Assembly: GCA_003427395.1 (NCBI GenBank) | Contig: BFEA01000128.1 | Span: 2,532,831-2,591,601 of the forward strand | Source: Chara braunii | Lineage: Eukaryota; Streptophyta; Charophyceae; Charales; Characeae | Direction of reading: 5' to 3' | Length of the DNA: 58,771 nucleotides | Notes under the pieces: generated by a model | What the model saw: only the letters and a program-made list of their open reading frames with translations | What the model was told of the DNA's origin: nothing | Database searches by the model: none | Program-made: the position numbers and the translations under genes | Shown here: in pieces, positions 24,316 to 37,074 of the stretch | Position numbering within the stretch: position 1 is the first letter of the stretch | How the letters are laid out: every line of letters starts with the position of its first letter

Positions 24316-25120
24316 CTACTGGCCCGAAGCGTTTCCCTGCGAGGTGCTTGCAGAAGCACCACCAGAGGTGGAAGATCCGACAACCACTGTAAAGGATGCT
24401 ACCTTCCCTGTGACTCGCTTACTCCTCCAGCAAATAATTGTGTGCCCATACTGGCCACAATTGAGAGACGCGCCCCAAGCGACACAGTCACAACACACGT
24501 CGTACTCCAAACCAAGCTCCACCCATATAGGTGGTCCTTGGTCTCCTTGACCCTTGGGCCAACTACCCTTTCCCCCGTAGCGTTTTCCTTAATGGGAGCG
24601 ACTACTCCACCCTCTGAAGTCTCCCCACTCCCATCTATCTCTGTTTCTTCCCCAAGGTCAGAGAACACGTCAATCTCAGTCGGTGCTTCTTCCTCCCATC
24701 GCTCCCTACTTGCTGGGCACTCCCAAGCATAGCCTCTATATCTAGGGCTTTCTTGTTGAACGAGGCAAAGTCATGTACATCTATGGAGGCCTTGTCGACC
24801 AACATATTTTTGACAGTTGCAGGCAGACATCGCAAATAAGTTATCAAGAGAACCTGCGGATCCTACCGCACACCAGGGACAACGATCAAACGTTCTACGA
24901 TGTCCGTTACCTCGTGAATTGTCTGGTATCTCATTCAACCTACGCAGCCAGCGAGTCGGTGGCCTTTTAAGCCCCTTGGGGGTCATGCCACCGGTTGTAG
25001 ACCAACCGTACAAAATCCTCCAATGATCTAGCCTGTGCCCAACCATCGAGGTTTTGACCGTAGTTGTGCTGCTGCACTAAGCCATTTAACCATCTAGTTC
25101 AGCGGCATGTCCAAAGGTGT
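24316..25120 (-). pseudogene. gag of element B, degenerate
   Basis: Scattered minus-strand pieces: a capsid-like W-rich stretch (LDGWAQARSLEDFVRLVYNR) near 25,000-25,060, a helical piece with LRCLPATVKNMLVDKAS near 24,800, and a decayed zinc knuckle (CGQYGHTIICW) near 24,440. Stops occur every 10-40 codons. Position upstream of protease supports gag. Confidence 0.6.
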
Positions 25121-25861
25121 GCAATCGGCCCACCCTTGTGCCCCAAGTCTATGTAGAACTGGCCAGGCCCGACCATACAATTTTTATACTCGTGTACATC
25201 ACGAGTCCTGTATCCCAGTCGGAGTTTCTTTATAGACAGTCTGGTACTCGTCTCTCCCTCATAGGGCTGGCCTGCCCAACACAACTTCTACAGCGCAACG
25301 AGCAGACCAAAGGAGAAGAGGCAAAGCATGAATGTACGAGTACCAGGGGGTTGGCATGGTGACCGTGACCCTAGTGCTTCGTCCAGGGCTGTTCAGAGGC
25401 AATGCCCGTCTCCCACCTGCACGCTCCCTAGGAAGAATGTTGACTCTCAAGGTTGAGCGCTCGCGACACCGCACAATGAGAGGACTCTCAAGACATAACT
25501 CACTTCCTCACGATAAGAAGCGGTGAAGACTCTGAAGAGGGTAGATAAGGTAAGGAGCAACATACCTCAAAATGTTGCCCCCAACCACATATTTCTCACC
25601 AGTAACCTCACGTGCATTTATGATGATCGGTCGATGCCTCGGCACAACCCACAATATAATGCAGTTCCACCTCGGCGTAAATGCCACATCAGCGAGCTCT
25701 CATCATCTACCGTGCACCCCAATGTCACCACATAGCCTTCCAGGCACGCCCACACGACACTGGGCCGCCCACAATTTCCCAAGCACAAGCCGTATCACTT
25801 CCTCGCCATGTACCAGTGAAGCACCAAACAGCTATTGCGAAGGAGCCAGCGGAGCAGCTCG
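25121..25861 (-). other. leader region of element B
   Basis: Between gag remnants and the primer site. No protein similarity recognised; the open frames are short and overlapping. Confidence 0.4.
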
Positions 25862-25881
25862 AACCAGCTCCGATACGAAAT
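25862..25881 (-). other. primer-binding site of element B (initiator tRNA-Met-like)
   Basis: The minus strand reads TCGTATCGGAGCTGGTTCGA next to the LTR edge. It resembles the complement of the plant initiator tRNA-Met 3' end (TGGTATCAGAGCCAGG...). It shares GTATCGGAGC with element A. Confidence 0.65.
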
Positions 25882-25950
25882 TGCAACGAAAATGAACAAT
25901 AGCGAAATAACAGAATTCCAGATTGTAGATAAAACAAATCACATCGTGAC
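25882..25950 (-). repeat. edge fragment of the 5' LTR of element B
   Basis: It begins TGCAACGAAAATGAACAATAGCG, like the solo LTR at 14,159, and contains ATTCCAGATTG and CAAATCACAT, which reappear after the LINEs. LINE A interrupts it near 25,950. Confidence 0.65.
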
Positions 25951-27893
25951 TGAAGGTTTTTCGCTCTAGCACCGGTCGGTTAGCGCAGCGCTGCGCTAGG
26001 TCCGTGGTCGCGCCATCGGCCCTCGTCTCTGTCCGAGCACCATCGCGCGAGCAACGTTGACTCTGAAGCCGTCATGCTCCTCGCCACAACGAAAGCGCCC
26101 ACCAAACACCCATGGACGTGTGGGCTTGAAGGGAACGTGCCTGGTGCGCGGGCTCCGCGTGAGCGCCCAGGCTTACCAGGTCTACGTCCCGTTACCTTAT
26201 TTGGAGCCGAGTGTGTGGAGGGTGTTCTTCGGGAACCACAGTGGAAAAGTGGCCAGGGGTTCGCATCGCGATTCAACGGACTGCAGTGAACGCCCGCCTC
26301 ATCAGCCTCGTAATGCCGTCTAAGACCAAGCCATTTGTGAGTGAGATCTGACATCAACTCCTTCCTTCCAGTTGAAGTCCGCCAGCCACCGTCTCGACTC
26401 CCCTCCTTCAAACCCCCAACAGCTCTCGGAACAAACCATCCCAATCATCGCTCTCCCTGGCTTGTTCCTTTCTTGCCCTCCCCGATCAGATAATCCGTCC
26501 GACCCCGACTCCCCTCATTCCTTGGCTCCCCTATCCCTCTCACCACTACCAAGTCGGTCATCCGACACCCAAATCACGTCTGTCATTATCTAATCCCGGT
26601 CGACTACTCGCCCCTAAGTTTTGGCTCCCTCCCCATCATCTCCCCCCTGTTCCGCCCCCTCTCCTCGGCTCCCCAATCGGATACAGCTTGTTCGGCCCTT
26701 CTTGTCCCCCGATCGTCCTTTTCTTTCGCCTTCTCCCTCCACTAGTCGAATCTTCCTTCAATCCCTCCGCTCGCCCTGGTCGCTTCGTATTCACGACTCC
26801 TCTCTGATCGCTCCGACTCCTCTTCACCTCCATTCCACCCGCTTCCATACACCGACCTTGATCCACCCCGGCCCTTCCTCTTTTCCGTTCTCGATCCGCC
26901 CACCTCTCCTCTCCAGCTGGTTCCCACCTCTCTTTTCGTTCGGACCTCAACCTCCCCCAGATCTCCCCCCCAGAGTCTCTTCCGGTCCCATCCTAATCCA
27001 ACCCTCACCCCAACCCCGATCCCATTTCAATCCTGCCTCCGACCCAACCCCGATTCTGACCCGGCGCCACCCCACCTCTTGACCCCATTACGTCGCTCTC
27101 CTGTTTCGCGCACCCCGAATCCGACCGCTTCTACCTCGATTACGATATCGGCCCTAAGTCGACCACACCCCCTATCCATCTTGCCCGGATTTCATCTCGA
27201 TTCCCCTCCCCCCCTTAGTCCAACCTGCCCCCGTCATCGATCCCCCCCCGACTCTCGCTCACCTCGATCCCACCTTCAACGCAATTACTTCTCTACCACA
27301 CCTTCCTTACAACCCTGACCGATTCTCGTCCACTCGGAGCCCATCTCAAGCCAATGACTATTGATGCTGCTCCAACCTCTACTCCTATCCCAGTCCCGAT
27401 ACCACCCACTTCCCCGTTTAGAGCCCGACCCTTAACAATCCGGAATCTCTCCCATCCTCGCCCCCTATTCCCATTCCGCTCTCCTGTCCCTACAACAATA
27501 CCACTCTCTTCTCTACACGTAACGCTCGCAACTTCTGCCCGGACACCTTCCGCCTTCCCTTTCGAATCTTTCGGTGTCCCCATACTCCTCGCAATTCCTC
27601 CTAGTCTCACTCCCCACGCCCCCACCTCTTACTTCTCCCTTCCGTGCTTAATCTACAACACTGACCTTCACCCTCCCATCAGAGTGTCGTCCCACCATCC
27701 TGTCGTGATCCGTTCGCCCTCTTCTTCCTGGCACTTGATACTCTCATTAACCGTCCTTCTTCCTGATTTGTCCGCCATTGAAGCGCCTGCTAGCGAGTAG
27801 ATAAAGATTGATCCCGTCTCGCCACTAACTTACCAACCCCCCCGCTCCTATATTCGACCTCTCTCTCGAATTTACCCCCATCATTGCGCGGGT
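25951..27893 (+). other. 5' UTR of LINE A, C/T-rich and G-poor
   Basis: After about 400 bp of GC-rich promoter-like sequence come about 1.5 kb dominated by CCCGATCC/CTCCC motifs with few G. Several frames stay open across it (26,621-27,082, 27,354-27,800) only because of composition. It corresponds to 37,075-39,469 in LINE B. Confidence 0.7.
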
Positions 27894-30800
27894 TTGGTAG
27901 CTGTTACTACCCTTCCACCGAATTTTCCTTCCGCTACCCCCCCCAAGGAGAAAACAGACCTCACACCAAAGTCGTTGGAGGTAGGTACGAGGTCACCGGG
28001 GAAAAAGAAGATGGCCAATCTATCGTCACCCAAGGTCCTCGATGACCAGGAGTCATTGCACAAGAAAGTTAACGTTATTGATAATGAGGCTCTCAAATTC
28101 CTGATTGAAAGGACGAAAGTCCAAGGGATTGAATCCACGGAAAAACAGATGATAGACGGGAAAGAAGAGGAGGTGATTGTTTGGAAATACCTGGAAAAGA
28201 AGATCGTCGAACTGGATGATTTGGACGAAAAACATGGAGTGGTGTTCAATTTTGCACGCCACGGTGCAGATCTCCAGCCGACCGAAAAAAGAAAATGGGT
28301 AATCGAAACGATTAGGAAGGAACCGAGATGCAAACAGATTGGGAACACCTTCTCACCACAAGCGGTTATCGGGTAGCCGAAAATTCAGGAATGAAAATTA
28401 TGAAGTGAGAGTTTTGGGCAGTCTGAAAATCCTGAATGGTCCTGAAGTGGTGAAAGGTCCGAAGACCCTGAAAACCACTTGTTTAGGCAGGCTGCATCCT
28501 AAAGTGGTGAAGGGTGTCCTGAAATGGTCAAGTGAGAGTTTTGGGCAGTCTGAAAATCTTGAATGGTCCTGAAGTGGTGAAAGGTCTGAAGACCATGAAA
28601 ACCACCCTTCACCACTTGAGGAATAAGTAATTGAACTCACACCCAAAAACAAAAAATTAGAAAAACAATATAATTGTATTTAAAAGATCTTGCACTTTCT
28701 GTTTGATGCTTTAAAAACTTATCAATTTATAGTCCCTTCTTTAAATAATATTTTTATCAATTTTGTATAGAGTCTAATTTAACCTGCTTAAACAGGTGGT
28801 TTTCAGGGTCTTTGGAGCTTTCACCACTTCAGGATCATTCAGGATTTTCATACCTGAATGGTCCTGAAGTGGTGAAAGGTCCGAAGACCCTGAAAACCAC
28901 TTGTTTAGGCAGGCTTCATCCTGAAGTGGTGAAGGGTGTCCTGAAGTGGTGATGAAAAATACGACTGTTGTTAACCTTCTCTCCTTCTCGCTGCAGAACC
29001 TGGGTCGGAACAACATCATGGTGCTCTTCATTCATGAGGACCACGCGAGGATTGCGGCGGAAATGCAATCCAGAAATTGCCATGGCTTAGTATGCACAAT
29101 TACAAGGTGGAAAAAACTCTCAGCCCAAAGACAGACCCCAGGATTTGCAGTCTCCTACAAACAAACCTTGATGAAGGAGAATTTCTCCGTCCAGTTTGAC
29201 AACATCCAGCCAGGCTTCCACAGTTTGCTGGTGGATAGGCTCGAAAGGCAGTATACAGCGAACAAAGTCCTGAAGTGGATTTTACCAACGCCAAATTTCT
29301 TGGCGCCTCACTGTGGAACTATGACAGCAATCCTGGACGTGCAAACGCCTCCAGTTTTCCCACCGGTCTGGAAATTCCAGACCGAAAATAGGATGATTGA
29401 GGTAAGGATATCAACGAGAACCTCGCCGATCTGCTTTTGCTGCAGAGAACGAGGCCACCTAGGTACCGATGATAGTTGTCCTAAGTTCTCGAAGCAAGCA
29501 AAAGAAAGGAAGCTTGTACCGAACATGCTGGTAGAAGTGGAAGATGCACCTGGTATTTGGTTCGTGGCAAATCCGTGTTACGATGGATGGGTCTTTGACG
29601 ACAATCTTGATGGGCCTGACAGGGTATGGCACTTTGCAGACCAGACTCCATCCACAAAAAAACCGGACATTTTCCCCCCAGCAGATAGCAGATGGCAAAA
29701 GAACGCGACAGGGAAAGTAAAGGGCAACCCGACGAAGATCAATACTATCCCCATGACGGATTCACGGGTGATTAGGGAGGAAAAAGCAAGGGAAGATCTG
29801 TTGTGGGATCTTGACACAGTAAGGGGGCAGATCGAACAAGAGTACAACAAGGAACCAGGCTCGTCCAGAGAAGCATTGAAACAAGCCGAACTGCAAACAT
29901 ACAAAAGAAGGGACAAATCACATGCCGACAACAAACGCCAATTACACGGGGATGCCAGGCTGTCAGAGAAAGAGTCGGGATGAAAGAGAAGGAGGGCAGG
30001 GGAATCAATAGAAGGGAAGGAAGCGAGAACTACAAAAACAGGGGTGGAAGGTGAAGGAATGGAGGTGGATCTGACGGGAGGCCAGGCGGACGATGAATCT
30101 GATGGGAAGAACAGTGCACCAGATGCTGGCTCCACAGAAGAAGAGGATCGTTCCACGCAGTCTTTAGCTTGGCTCAAAGATTACGTGGAAAAGGCAAAAA
30201 GGGAAAGGGAACATGCGTTTGATGTCCGGGTAGCCTGCCTGAAACACGCAAAGAGACCCCAGGTGAATGGAAAAAAAGATGCAACAGTGGGAAGTAGCAG
30301 TTCCTCGAACCAGTACGAAATCCTAAAAAAGGTTAAAGAAGAGGAATTTTCTGAATACGCGGCGTTCAAATATGCGAAAAAGAAAAGGGCAAGGGATCGA
30401 GGAATAGAGGATATGGACAAAACCATCCCCACAACCAAGGACAACTTTCAGGATTTACGACCCAGGCGAGGAAAATAGGAAAGAACCAGAAACGGAGGGA
30501 GGCCAACAATGATCAAACCGAGGCGGAAGAGAAATCAGAACGCGACCACTTGGAAAAAAAAGCGGTTGTAGTGTTGTCCCAAACGGAAAAATTGAGGAAA
30601 TGGAATCAGGAATACGCACTTGAATTCACTACCATTACTCAGATCGTGAGCAGAAAGGCCCCAATGGTGTCGGAATCGGCCAAAGTTGCTCGCAGATCGC
30701 TGAGGAACATCCGGCCTCTCATTGCAGCCAGGTATGTGTCAAACGCGAGGGAGTGGCAGATCGCAACAGACATAGCCTTCAAAATCCCTCACTTCGTAGA

Positions 30801-31272
30801 AGGGGAGAACGTGGTGAAGGTGTTAAAAAAACAGGTAACATTGGAAACCCCACTGGGGCTTTTTGAGACTGTTGCCACGGAGACGGACCAGATTGATACC
30901 AGCACACAAGAGGAACCAGAAAGCGTTCAAAATGGCAAGGGCGAGATTAGCAGAAACTCCCCAAGGGCCTTCTCACCCCTGATAGCCAAGATGCCAGAAT
31001 CAACAATGCTAAGATCAGGGATGATCTGGAAACCTTGGCGAATAGTGGCCGAAGGTCCTTACAGCATCCTAGCGGACATCGGTGTGTCGGCGGAGCGGAT
31101 GACCACAGTTGTGGCTCACATTGTCAAATCAGGGCAGCTCGAAGGGGATGAGGATTTAGAAGCAAGAGCGTACGCCATGGACTTTGAAAGATTCTACAGA
31201 AGTGATGCCTCAGACCGTTCCTCATGGGACGAAGACGATGAAGGAGAGAAGCTGGGCCAGTACTCTCTCTGA
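27894..31272 (+). pseudogene. LINE A ORF1 (RNA-binding protein with zinc knuckle)
   Basis: The start at 27,894 gives MVAVTTLPP. A conserved block (VIDNEALKFLIERTKVQG) matches LINE B at 39,530. A 628-bp insertion breaks the frame at 28,355, and the reading resumes near 28,985 (LQNLGRNNIMVLF). A zinc-knuckle-like CFCCRERGHLGTDDSC (CX2CX4HX6C) lies near 29,430. The rest is lysine/glutamate-rich (30,044-30,478) and ends in a segment with AFSPLIAKMPES shared with LINE B. Stops occur near 29,983 and 30,478. ORF1 proteins of plant L1 elements bind the LINE RNA. Confidence 0.82.
28355..28982. mobile_element. foldback-type insertion inside LINE A ORF1
   Basis: 628 bp flanked by CCTTCTC at 28,348-28,354 and 28,983-28,989. 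It is absent at the matching point of LINE B. It contains repeated blocks (CCTGAAGTGGTGAAAGG, GACCCTGAAAACCAC), an AT-rich middle (about 28,620-28,780), and a hairpin at 28,783-28,913 with ~60-nt arms. It has no coding capacity. It is probably a non-autonomous DNA transposon or foldback element; terminal inverted repeats at the very ends are not evident. Confidence 0.7.
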
Positions 31273-31475
31273 TCTAGAAAAGGATGGTAGTGGTCAGATT
31301 GAGCTAGAGGGATCAGACAATGCAGGAGATACTGCAATCTCCCTGTCAGAGGACAGCGGAACGGGGACTGCTCAGGAGACATCTGGGGAGGGAGCGAGCA
31401 TGGGAAACTCCCCAGCCCCACCTACCTAGATGATCCTTGACTAATCAATCTCCCTAATCCGGTTCAGCTGCTTCC

Positions 31476-34400
31476 ATGGAGATCTACAGGAGAAGAGCGA
31501 ACGAGGCAGGGGATCGCATCGATTGGAAAAATCAAGGATTAGTCCTCAGAAGCTGGAATGTCAACGGACTGGGGAACATAGTAGAAAGAGAAGAAAAATG
31601 GAATGACCTCTTATCCGGGTTATCGATGGGAAATAGGAAACTAGTGGATATAGTGCTATTACAGGAAACACACCTCACCTTTTCAACAGAACACAACAAA
31701 ATTCGTTCATTTATGGCAAGGAAATTAGGCGGCCTGAAAGATGAAATTTGGTCGGCTGATCCTGAAACAAGCTCCAAGGGAATGGCCATCTTGATTCCCA
31801 AATCCTCCCGCCTATGCAAAGCAGGCTCAATTCTAGATAAGAGGGCTGACCAGACGGAAGGGAGATGGTGTCTGCTACACCTAAAATGGAAGGAAGAAAA
31901 GTTTGTACTCGTTAACATTTATGCACCAAACTCGTCAACAGAGAGGACGACCTTTCTGAGAAACCTTGGAGATCTGATTCCGCCATTGACCCCCTATATA
32001 CTGGCGGGAGACTGAAATGCCACAATAGATCCGACAATAGATTGTATATCTCGATCTTCCAACACCCCAAATTCAACAGAAGCAATCCCAATCCAGGAAG
32101 TGATGATAAATCACAATCTGGTAGACCCTCATAAAATCCTACACCCTAATAAGAGAACATTCACCCTACTCAAGAAAAACCATGCACACCACATTGCCTT
32201 CTCACAAATAGATTACTTTCTAGTGTCAGAAACTATGATGGGGGCAGTCAAGGATGCAGAGGTGCTTACCTTTGGCCCCATACTCAGGACTGGACCACAA
32301 ACCAATTGAGCTAGTTATCTGCTTTGACCAAGTGGTTAAAAAGGGAGCCAGCTTCCACAAGCTTAACAATTCCCTCTTGCTTAGTCAGACCTTCCAAAGC
32401 GAGGTGTGCAGCTGTTGGGAGGGTCAGAGGTCTCCGCGTTTAAGCACGGAGCCCCAATGGGAATGGTTCCAAAAAAGCTATTCGATTCTCTCAACTACCT
32501 TGGCCAAAGTCTCTAGGAAGCTGGCGTCTGTAAGGAAACAAAGGAGACGATCACTAGAATTTGCGTTGAAATTGGTAGAAACTAACCTGGTGAATAACCC
32601 CGCCTCACCTCTGTATAATGAGATCTTTGACAAGGCGCGAGAGGAACTGGCTATGTGGAAGTGGTGGGACTTGAGAGGCCTTCAAAAAAGAGCGAGAATG
32701 TGTGAATATGAGCTCAGCGACTCAATGACAAAACATTTTTTTGCCCGAATCAAGGCAAACTCGAAAGCTAGCATGATAGAAGGCCTGAGGTCTTCCACAG
32801 CCTCCGAGACTATGAGATCAGACAACAAAGGAATGTTAGAGATAGCGAACGACTTTTATAAGGACCTCTACCACTCTAAGACCGATACATCGATATCCCC
32901 CAGCATAAGAGAGGCAAGGCAAAAAATGCTACAGTACCTAGAGCGGACAATATCAACTGAACAGGCTGAAGCACTCGACAAACCAATGACACTAGAGGAA
33001 CTACACCGGGCTCTACAAAGCATGAATATTAACAAGACCCCTGGGATTGATGGTTTAACAAAAGAATTCTGGGAGAAATTTTGGCCCCTACTAGGAGGAG
33101 ATCTGCCAAACTTTTACAACGACAGCTGGGCCGAGGGGGGGTTGGGCAACCTACTCAGCAGCAGCGTGGTTACACTACTGTACAAAACAGGCGAGAAAGA
33201 TGACATTAAGAACTATAGACCGATATCCCTTCTAACTCTTCCATACAAAATTTTGGCCAAGACCCTCTCTAACCGGATCATCAAGATCACAAATAAATGC
33301 TTCCACATCGATCAAACAGGATTCATCCCGAGACGCTATATTCTAGATAATGTCATGACACTAAATGAGACGGTAAGAAAGATTAGGGAAAGAAAAATAA
33401 GCACCGCCATACTCTTCTTTGATTTTGAAAAGGCATATGATCAAGTTAACTGGGATTTCATGGAAGCAAGTATGGAAAAGATGGGAGTTGGACCAAATTT
33501 CAGGAAGTGGTTTCGTATACTATACAAAGATGCAGTTGGTTGTGTCCAAGTCAACGGATTACTGTCAGACTGCTACCCGATATCCCGCTCGGTCCATCAA
33601 GGGGACCCATTGGACCCGTCGACCTTTTTATTTGTAATGGAAGCGATTGCTTCCTTCCTGCGCAAGGATCCATCAATCCAAAGACTGTCCAGTACCAAGG
33701 TAGGCTCGACTCACCAAATGGATTTTCCCACAGCTATCATGTTTGCAGACGACCTAACTGTTCTAATTAGAGCATCAGATTCTTCGTTTAGGACACTAGC
33801 TAAAGCAATGGAAGCGTTCAGACTAGCCTCAAAAATGAAGATCAATTGGGGGAAGACAATAGGTTGGTGGCTATCTGATGACGAGCCTCTTTCACTCCAA
33901 GGAGAGGAGGCAGCCATGACGTGGCAAGTGTCGGACACCCCCACCCGTTATCTTGGCATACTAATGACGAAAGAAGGCCTAGCACCCCAAACGGGTCCGA
34001 ACATGCTGGCCAAACTGATCAATAAAATTGGAAGGTGAGGCAACGTCTTCACTTCCCTTGTTGGTCAAGCGCTGGTCCTCAACACATCGGTCTTTTCAAT
34101 GATGTGGTACATAGCCTCTATCTGGACAGTCTCGGACAACTCCGTTAAAGAACTGAACCGAAAAGCTAGGCTTTACCTATGGAGTATGTAACGAGGAGCC
34201 CACAAAAAGGAGGCCTATGAATTATTGACCCCGGAACAGAAACGAAAGCCCTGCAAATCAAGTGGATCATCAGACTGCTGATGAATCCAGACAGCGCCTG
34301 GAATAAGTTGGCTTTGGATAGTATCAGATCCGTGGCCCCAGGGCCCTCCTCGGACGATATGTCAGGTTTGTTTTTGGTAATGAATAAAGATTGGGTCATA

Positions 34401-35779
34401 ACTATAGGACGTAGGAATCGAACACCAGATTAGAGGGCTATCGACCGCCTACTTCATACTGGTCGGCGCTGCTTCGAACTTGGAGGAAAATATTTCCTAG
34501 TAAGACTAACAGACCGAAATCCAAGGATGAAGTACTTAGGCAACCGCTCTTCGAAAACCAATGGGTAACAAACGAGGCTGACAACCCACTCTTCCTAGAA
34601 CATAGGTGGCTCTCCTAGGTCAAAAATGGTATTTGGAAAATAGATCACTTATGGAATGAGGGCAGAAAAGATTGGAAGACGGAACAGGAAGTAAGCTCCC
34701 AACTGAAAGGATGCCACAGACGAGGAGCCAATCTCCAGTATATAATTAGCCGTATCCCACAAGAATGGAAAGATATCCTGAAAAAAGAAACATCATGGAA
34801 TCCGGGTGAGTGGGGACTTATGATACAGGATGCGACTCCTTCTAGAGCCTTTCAATTTTCCCACATGAAGCAAGGCTCACACATCAGGGCCATCTTCCTC
34901 TCCTTCCCGATCTCCATGAACACCACTGGTATGCCAACCATCCTAAACTACGACGTCAAATCGTCAATGCTAGAATTCTTCCTGCTCAGGAAAGTAAGAG
35001 TCCTAGGCTCATGGCCAAAGTCAATCTTCAGACCTGACACTGCGATCCGTAGCTTGGAGTTCGATCCAGCGGAATGGGCGTGGATGCCAGACAGTGCCAA
35101 TAACATCAAGTCCAAAATTCCAATCCAAGATTACACAGTCAAGCTTGGGTACAGACTGTCCCTGAAGACCAAAAACCCAGACCCTGTTATGAAAAGCAGA
35201 TGGCGGAACTTATTGGGCCAAGAAGCAGACAAAATCACACAAATCCAATGGAAAAAGTTCAAGCTTATCAGGCCGATTAAGATCAGAAGTTTGCAATGGT
35301 TAATTGTCTATGCAGCCTTACCGGTGAACCAATGGCTGCACATCAGACGGAAAGACGCAGATCCCAACAGTTCGGAAACATGCACAGTCTGCACCGAAGG
35401 CGCGGTAGAGGATATAGTTCACTACCTAGTGCACTGTAAAGAGGCGACAGAATACTGGGCGAGAGCCTCGTCACTCTGGGACTCACTCTTCTCAACCTCC
35501 TTTCCCGAGCAACCCATTCAACTTCTCCTCTTGACTAACATCCCTGATCAGGTGTGGAAGGCCGAAAGGATCTGGTTTGAACTTATCAGGAAAGTGACCC
35601 TATGGGTCATATGGAAGGAGAGATGCAGCAAAACAATTGAAGGACAGTCCAACCCACGGGAGAAGGTGTGGGTAGAAACCAGAACGATGATACAAGCTGA
35701 GATTCTTTGCAGATGGCGGAAGACCAAGCAAGCCTGGACAGAAGACAAGGAACAGCGAAAGGAGAGACTGAGGTTCTAA
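31476..35779 (+). pseudogene. LINE A ORF2 (endonuclease-reverse transcriptase-zinc domain)
   Basis: The N-terminal APE-type endonuclease has LRSWNVNGL, VLLQETHL, a GD*N box (TGG changed to TGA at about 32,014, so the expected GDWN is broken), SQIDYFLVS and SGLDHKPI. RT follows with NYRPISLLTLPYKIL, the catalytic FFDFEKAYDQVNW and MFADDLTVLI (about 33,740), and the primer-grip region. A TGA at 34,036 and a deletion near 34,190 break the thumb region. The last frame (34,820-35,779) has the zf-RVT domain (CTVCTEGAVEDIVHYLVHC) and TLWVIWKERC. All domains are recognisable but the gene is dead. Confidence 0.9.
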
Positions 35780-36639
35780 AGGAATTAAATGATAAATGGC
35801 AAGATTGCAGAGATACGGGAGGATCGTATATGCTGGAAAGAGTGGCATAATTCAATGCCAGAAAGAGGCTTTCAGCAGCGGGCAACGTCAGATGGCTTAA
35901 TCACGTCTTGAATTCCAACAAAAGAGGGTAGTTCGACAGGGACCCAGGGGGTAGGAACAAAGGGGAGCTGAAAGGGAGAAAAGGGTACATGGAGGAAGAA
36001 GACAGGATTGCAGCCCAAGATAGGCTCATGAAAGTGGGTTCGGGAGTTGGAAGAGAAGGTGGCAACACAGGAGCGAGAACTCAAGGCAGTCTTAGAAAGA
36101 ATACGGGTTGCAGAAATACGGGCTGAGGACGCAGAGAAAGATCTTGCTGCAGGGGTACGTTTGCAAATGAAGTCTCGTCATGTTTTCCTTCTTTGTCTTG
36201 GGGTTTTAAGAAAGGGTTATTACTAGAAGAAGTGGGCATGCTCTTTCTAGGAGAAGAGCCAAGCAGACGGTGAAAGCTGAGACAATCGTTCCTTGAAGAC
36301 GGGGCATAGCAAGCAGGTATCCTAAAGAGACTTGATACGGATTGGTTACCAAATGGCAAGGAGGCAGGGTTGGACAAGTCCGAGTGATCAGGAGGGATTG
36401 GTACAGCACAGAAACAAGCAAGGATTTCAACAACGCGCAAGGAGACCTGGTTTGAGAAACGGATCCTGGAAACAGGAGATATTTGGCAAAGCCCCTCCGG
36501 ATCAGAACTCTAAAGAGAAAGCTTCGGACTCATACCACCACATTCGGGGAGATACAGTCGGGGTCTGGAGCTACGCCAATGGAAGGCGAGAGCAAGGGAG
36601 GAGAGTTTTTAAAACAATAATACTTCCAAGTGCGGGGCA

Positions 36640-36661
36640 GGGTTTAGGGTTTAGGGTTTAG
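36640..36661 (+). repeat. short interstitial telomere-like array (TTTAGGG)3
   Basis: Three units of the plant-type telomere repeat lie in the 3' UTR of LINE A. LINE C has AAACCCTAAACCCT at 15,747-15,760, the same motif relative to LINE direction. Confidence 0.9.
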
Positions 36662-37074
36662 TAGACCTCAAAAAAAGGGAGAAGGCTTAATGGGTTAGGA
36701 GATGCAGCGACTTACGGGCAGGGCCGATGAGGGGGAGAGCACAGGCATATAGAAATAATGGGCGAGCTCTTTCTAGATGACATAGCACTAGCTGGCAGGT
36801 CTAAGAGGAAAGAAGGAGTCACGACAAGCTTACAGTCAATCCTTCACCATCGGTGGAGCAATCAATGCTGTTCAGGGGTCCTCCGGCCAAACGGGAGGAA
36901 GCGTGAGTTTTCTGCTGTAATGCAATGTTTCTTCTGACTTGCCGGTGGAATAGGAACCGGACTGCCGCTCCCAAGAATGGGAGGAGCCAGGATCATAAGG
37001 CCCTGCATTTATTAAAAAAAAAAGAAAAAAAAAAAAAGAAAAAAAAAAAAAGAATTCCAGAATTCCGGAGCTTC

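Larger units (their letters stand above)
25951..37051 (+). mobile_element. L1-type LINE A, near full length (~11.1 kb)
   Basis: A plus-strand non-LTR retrotransposon: pyrimidine-rich 5' UTR, ORF1 (27,894-31,272), ORF2 (31,476-35,779), 3' UTR with a telomere-like array, and an interrupted poly(A) at about 37,013-37,050. The start block GGTTAGCGCAGCGCTGCGCTAGG near 25,980 recurs at 37,100 as the start of LINE B. GAATTCCAGA after the poly(A) recurs at 25,912 in the LTR, consistent with a target duplication. It carries a foldback insertion in ORF1 and several stops, so it is dead. Confidence 0.88.
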
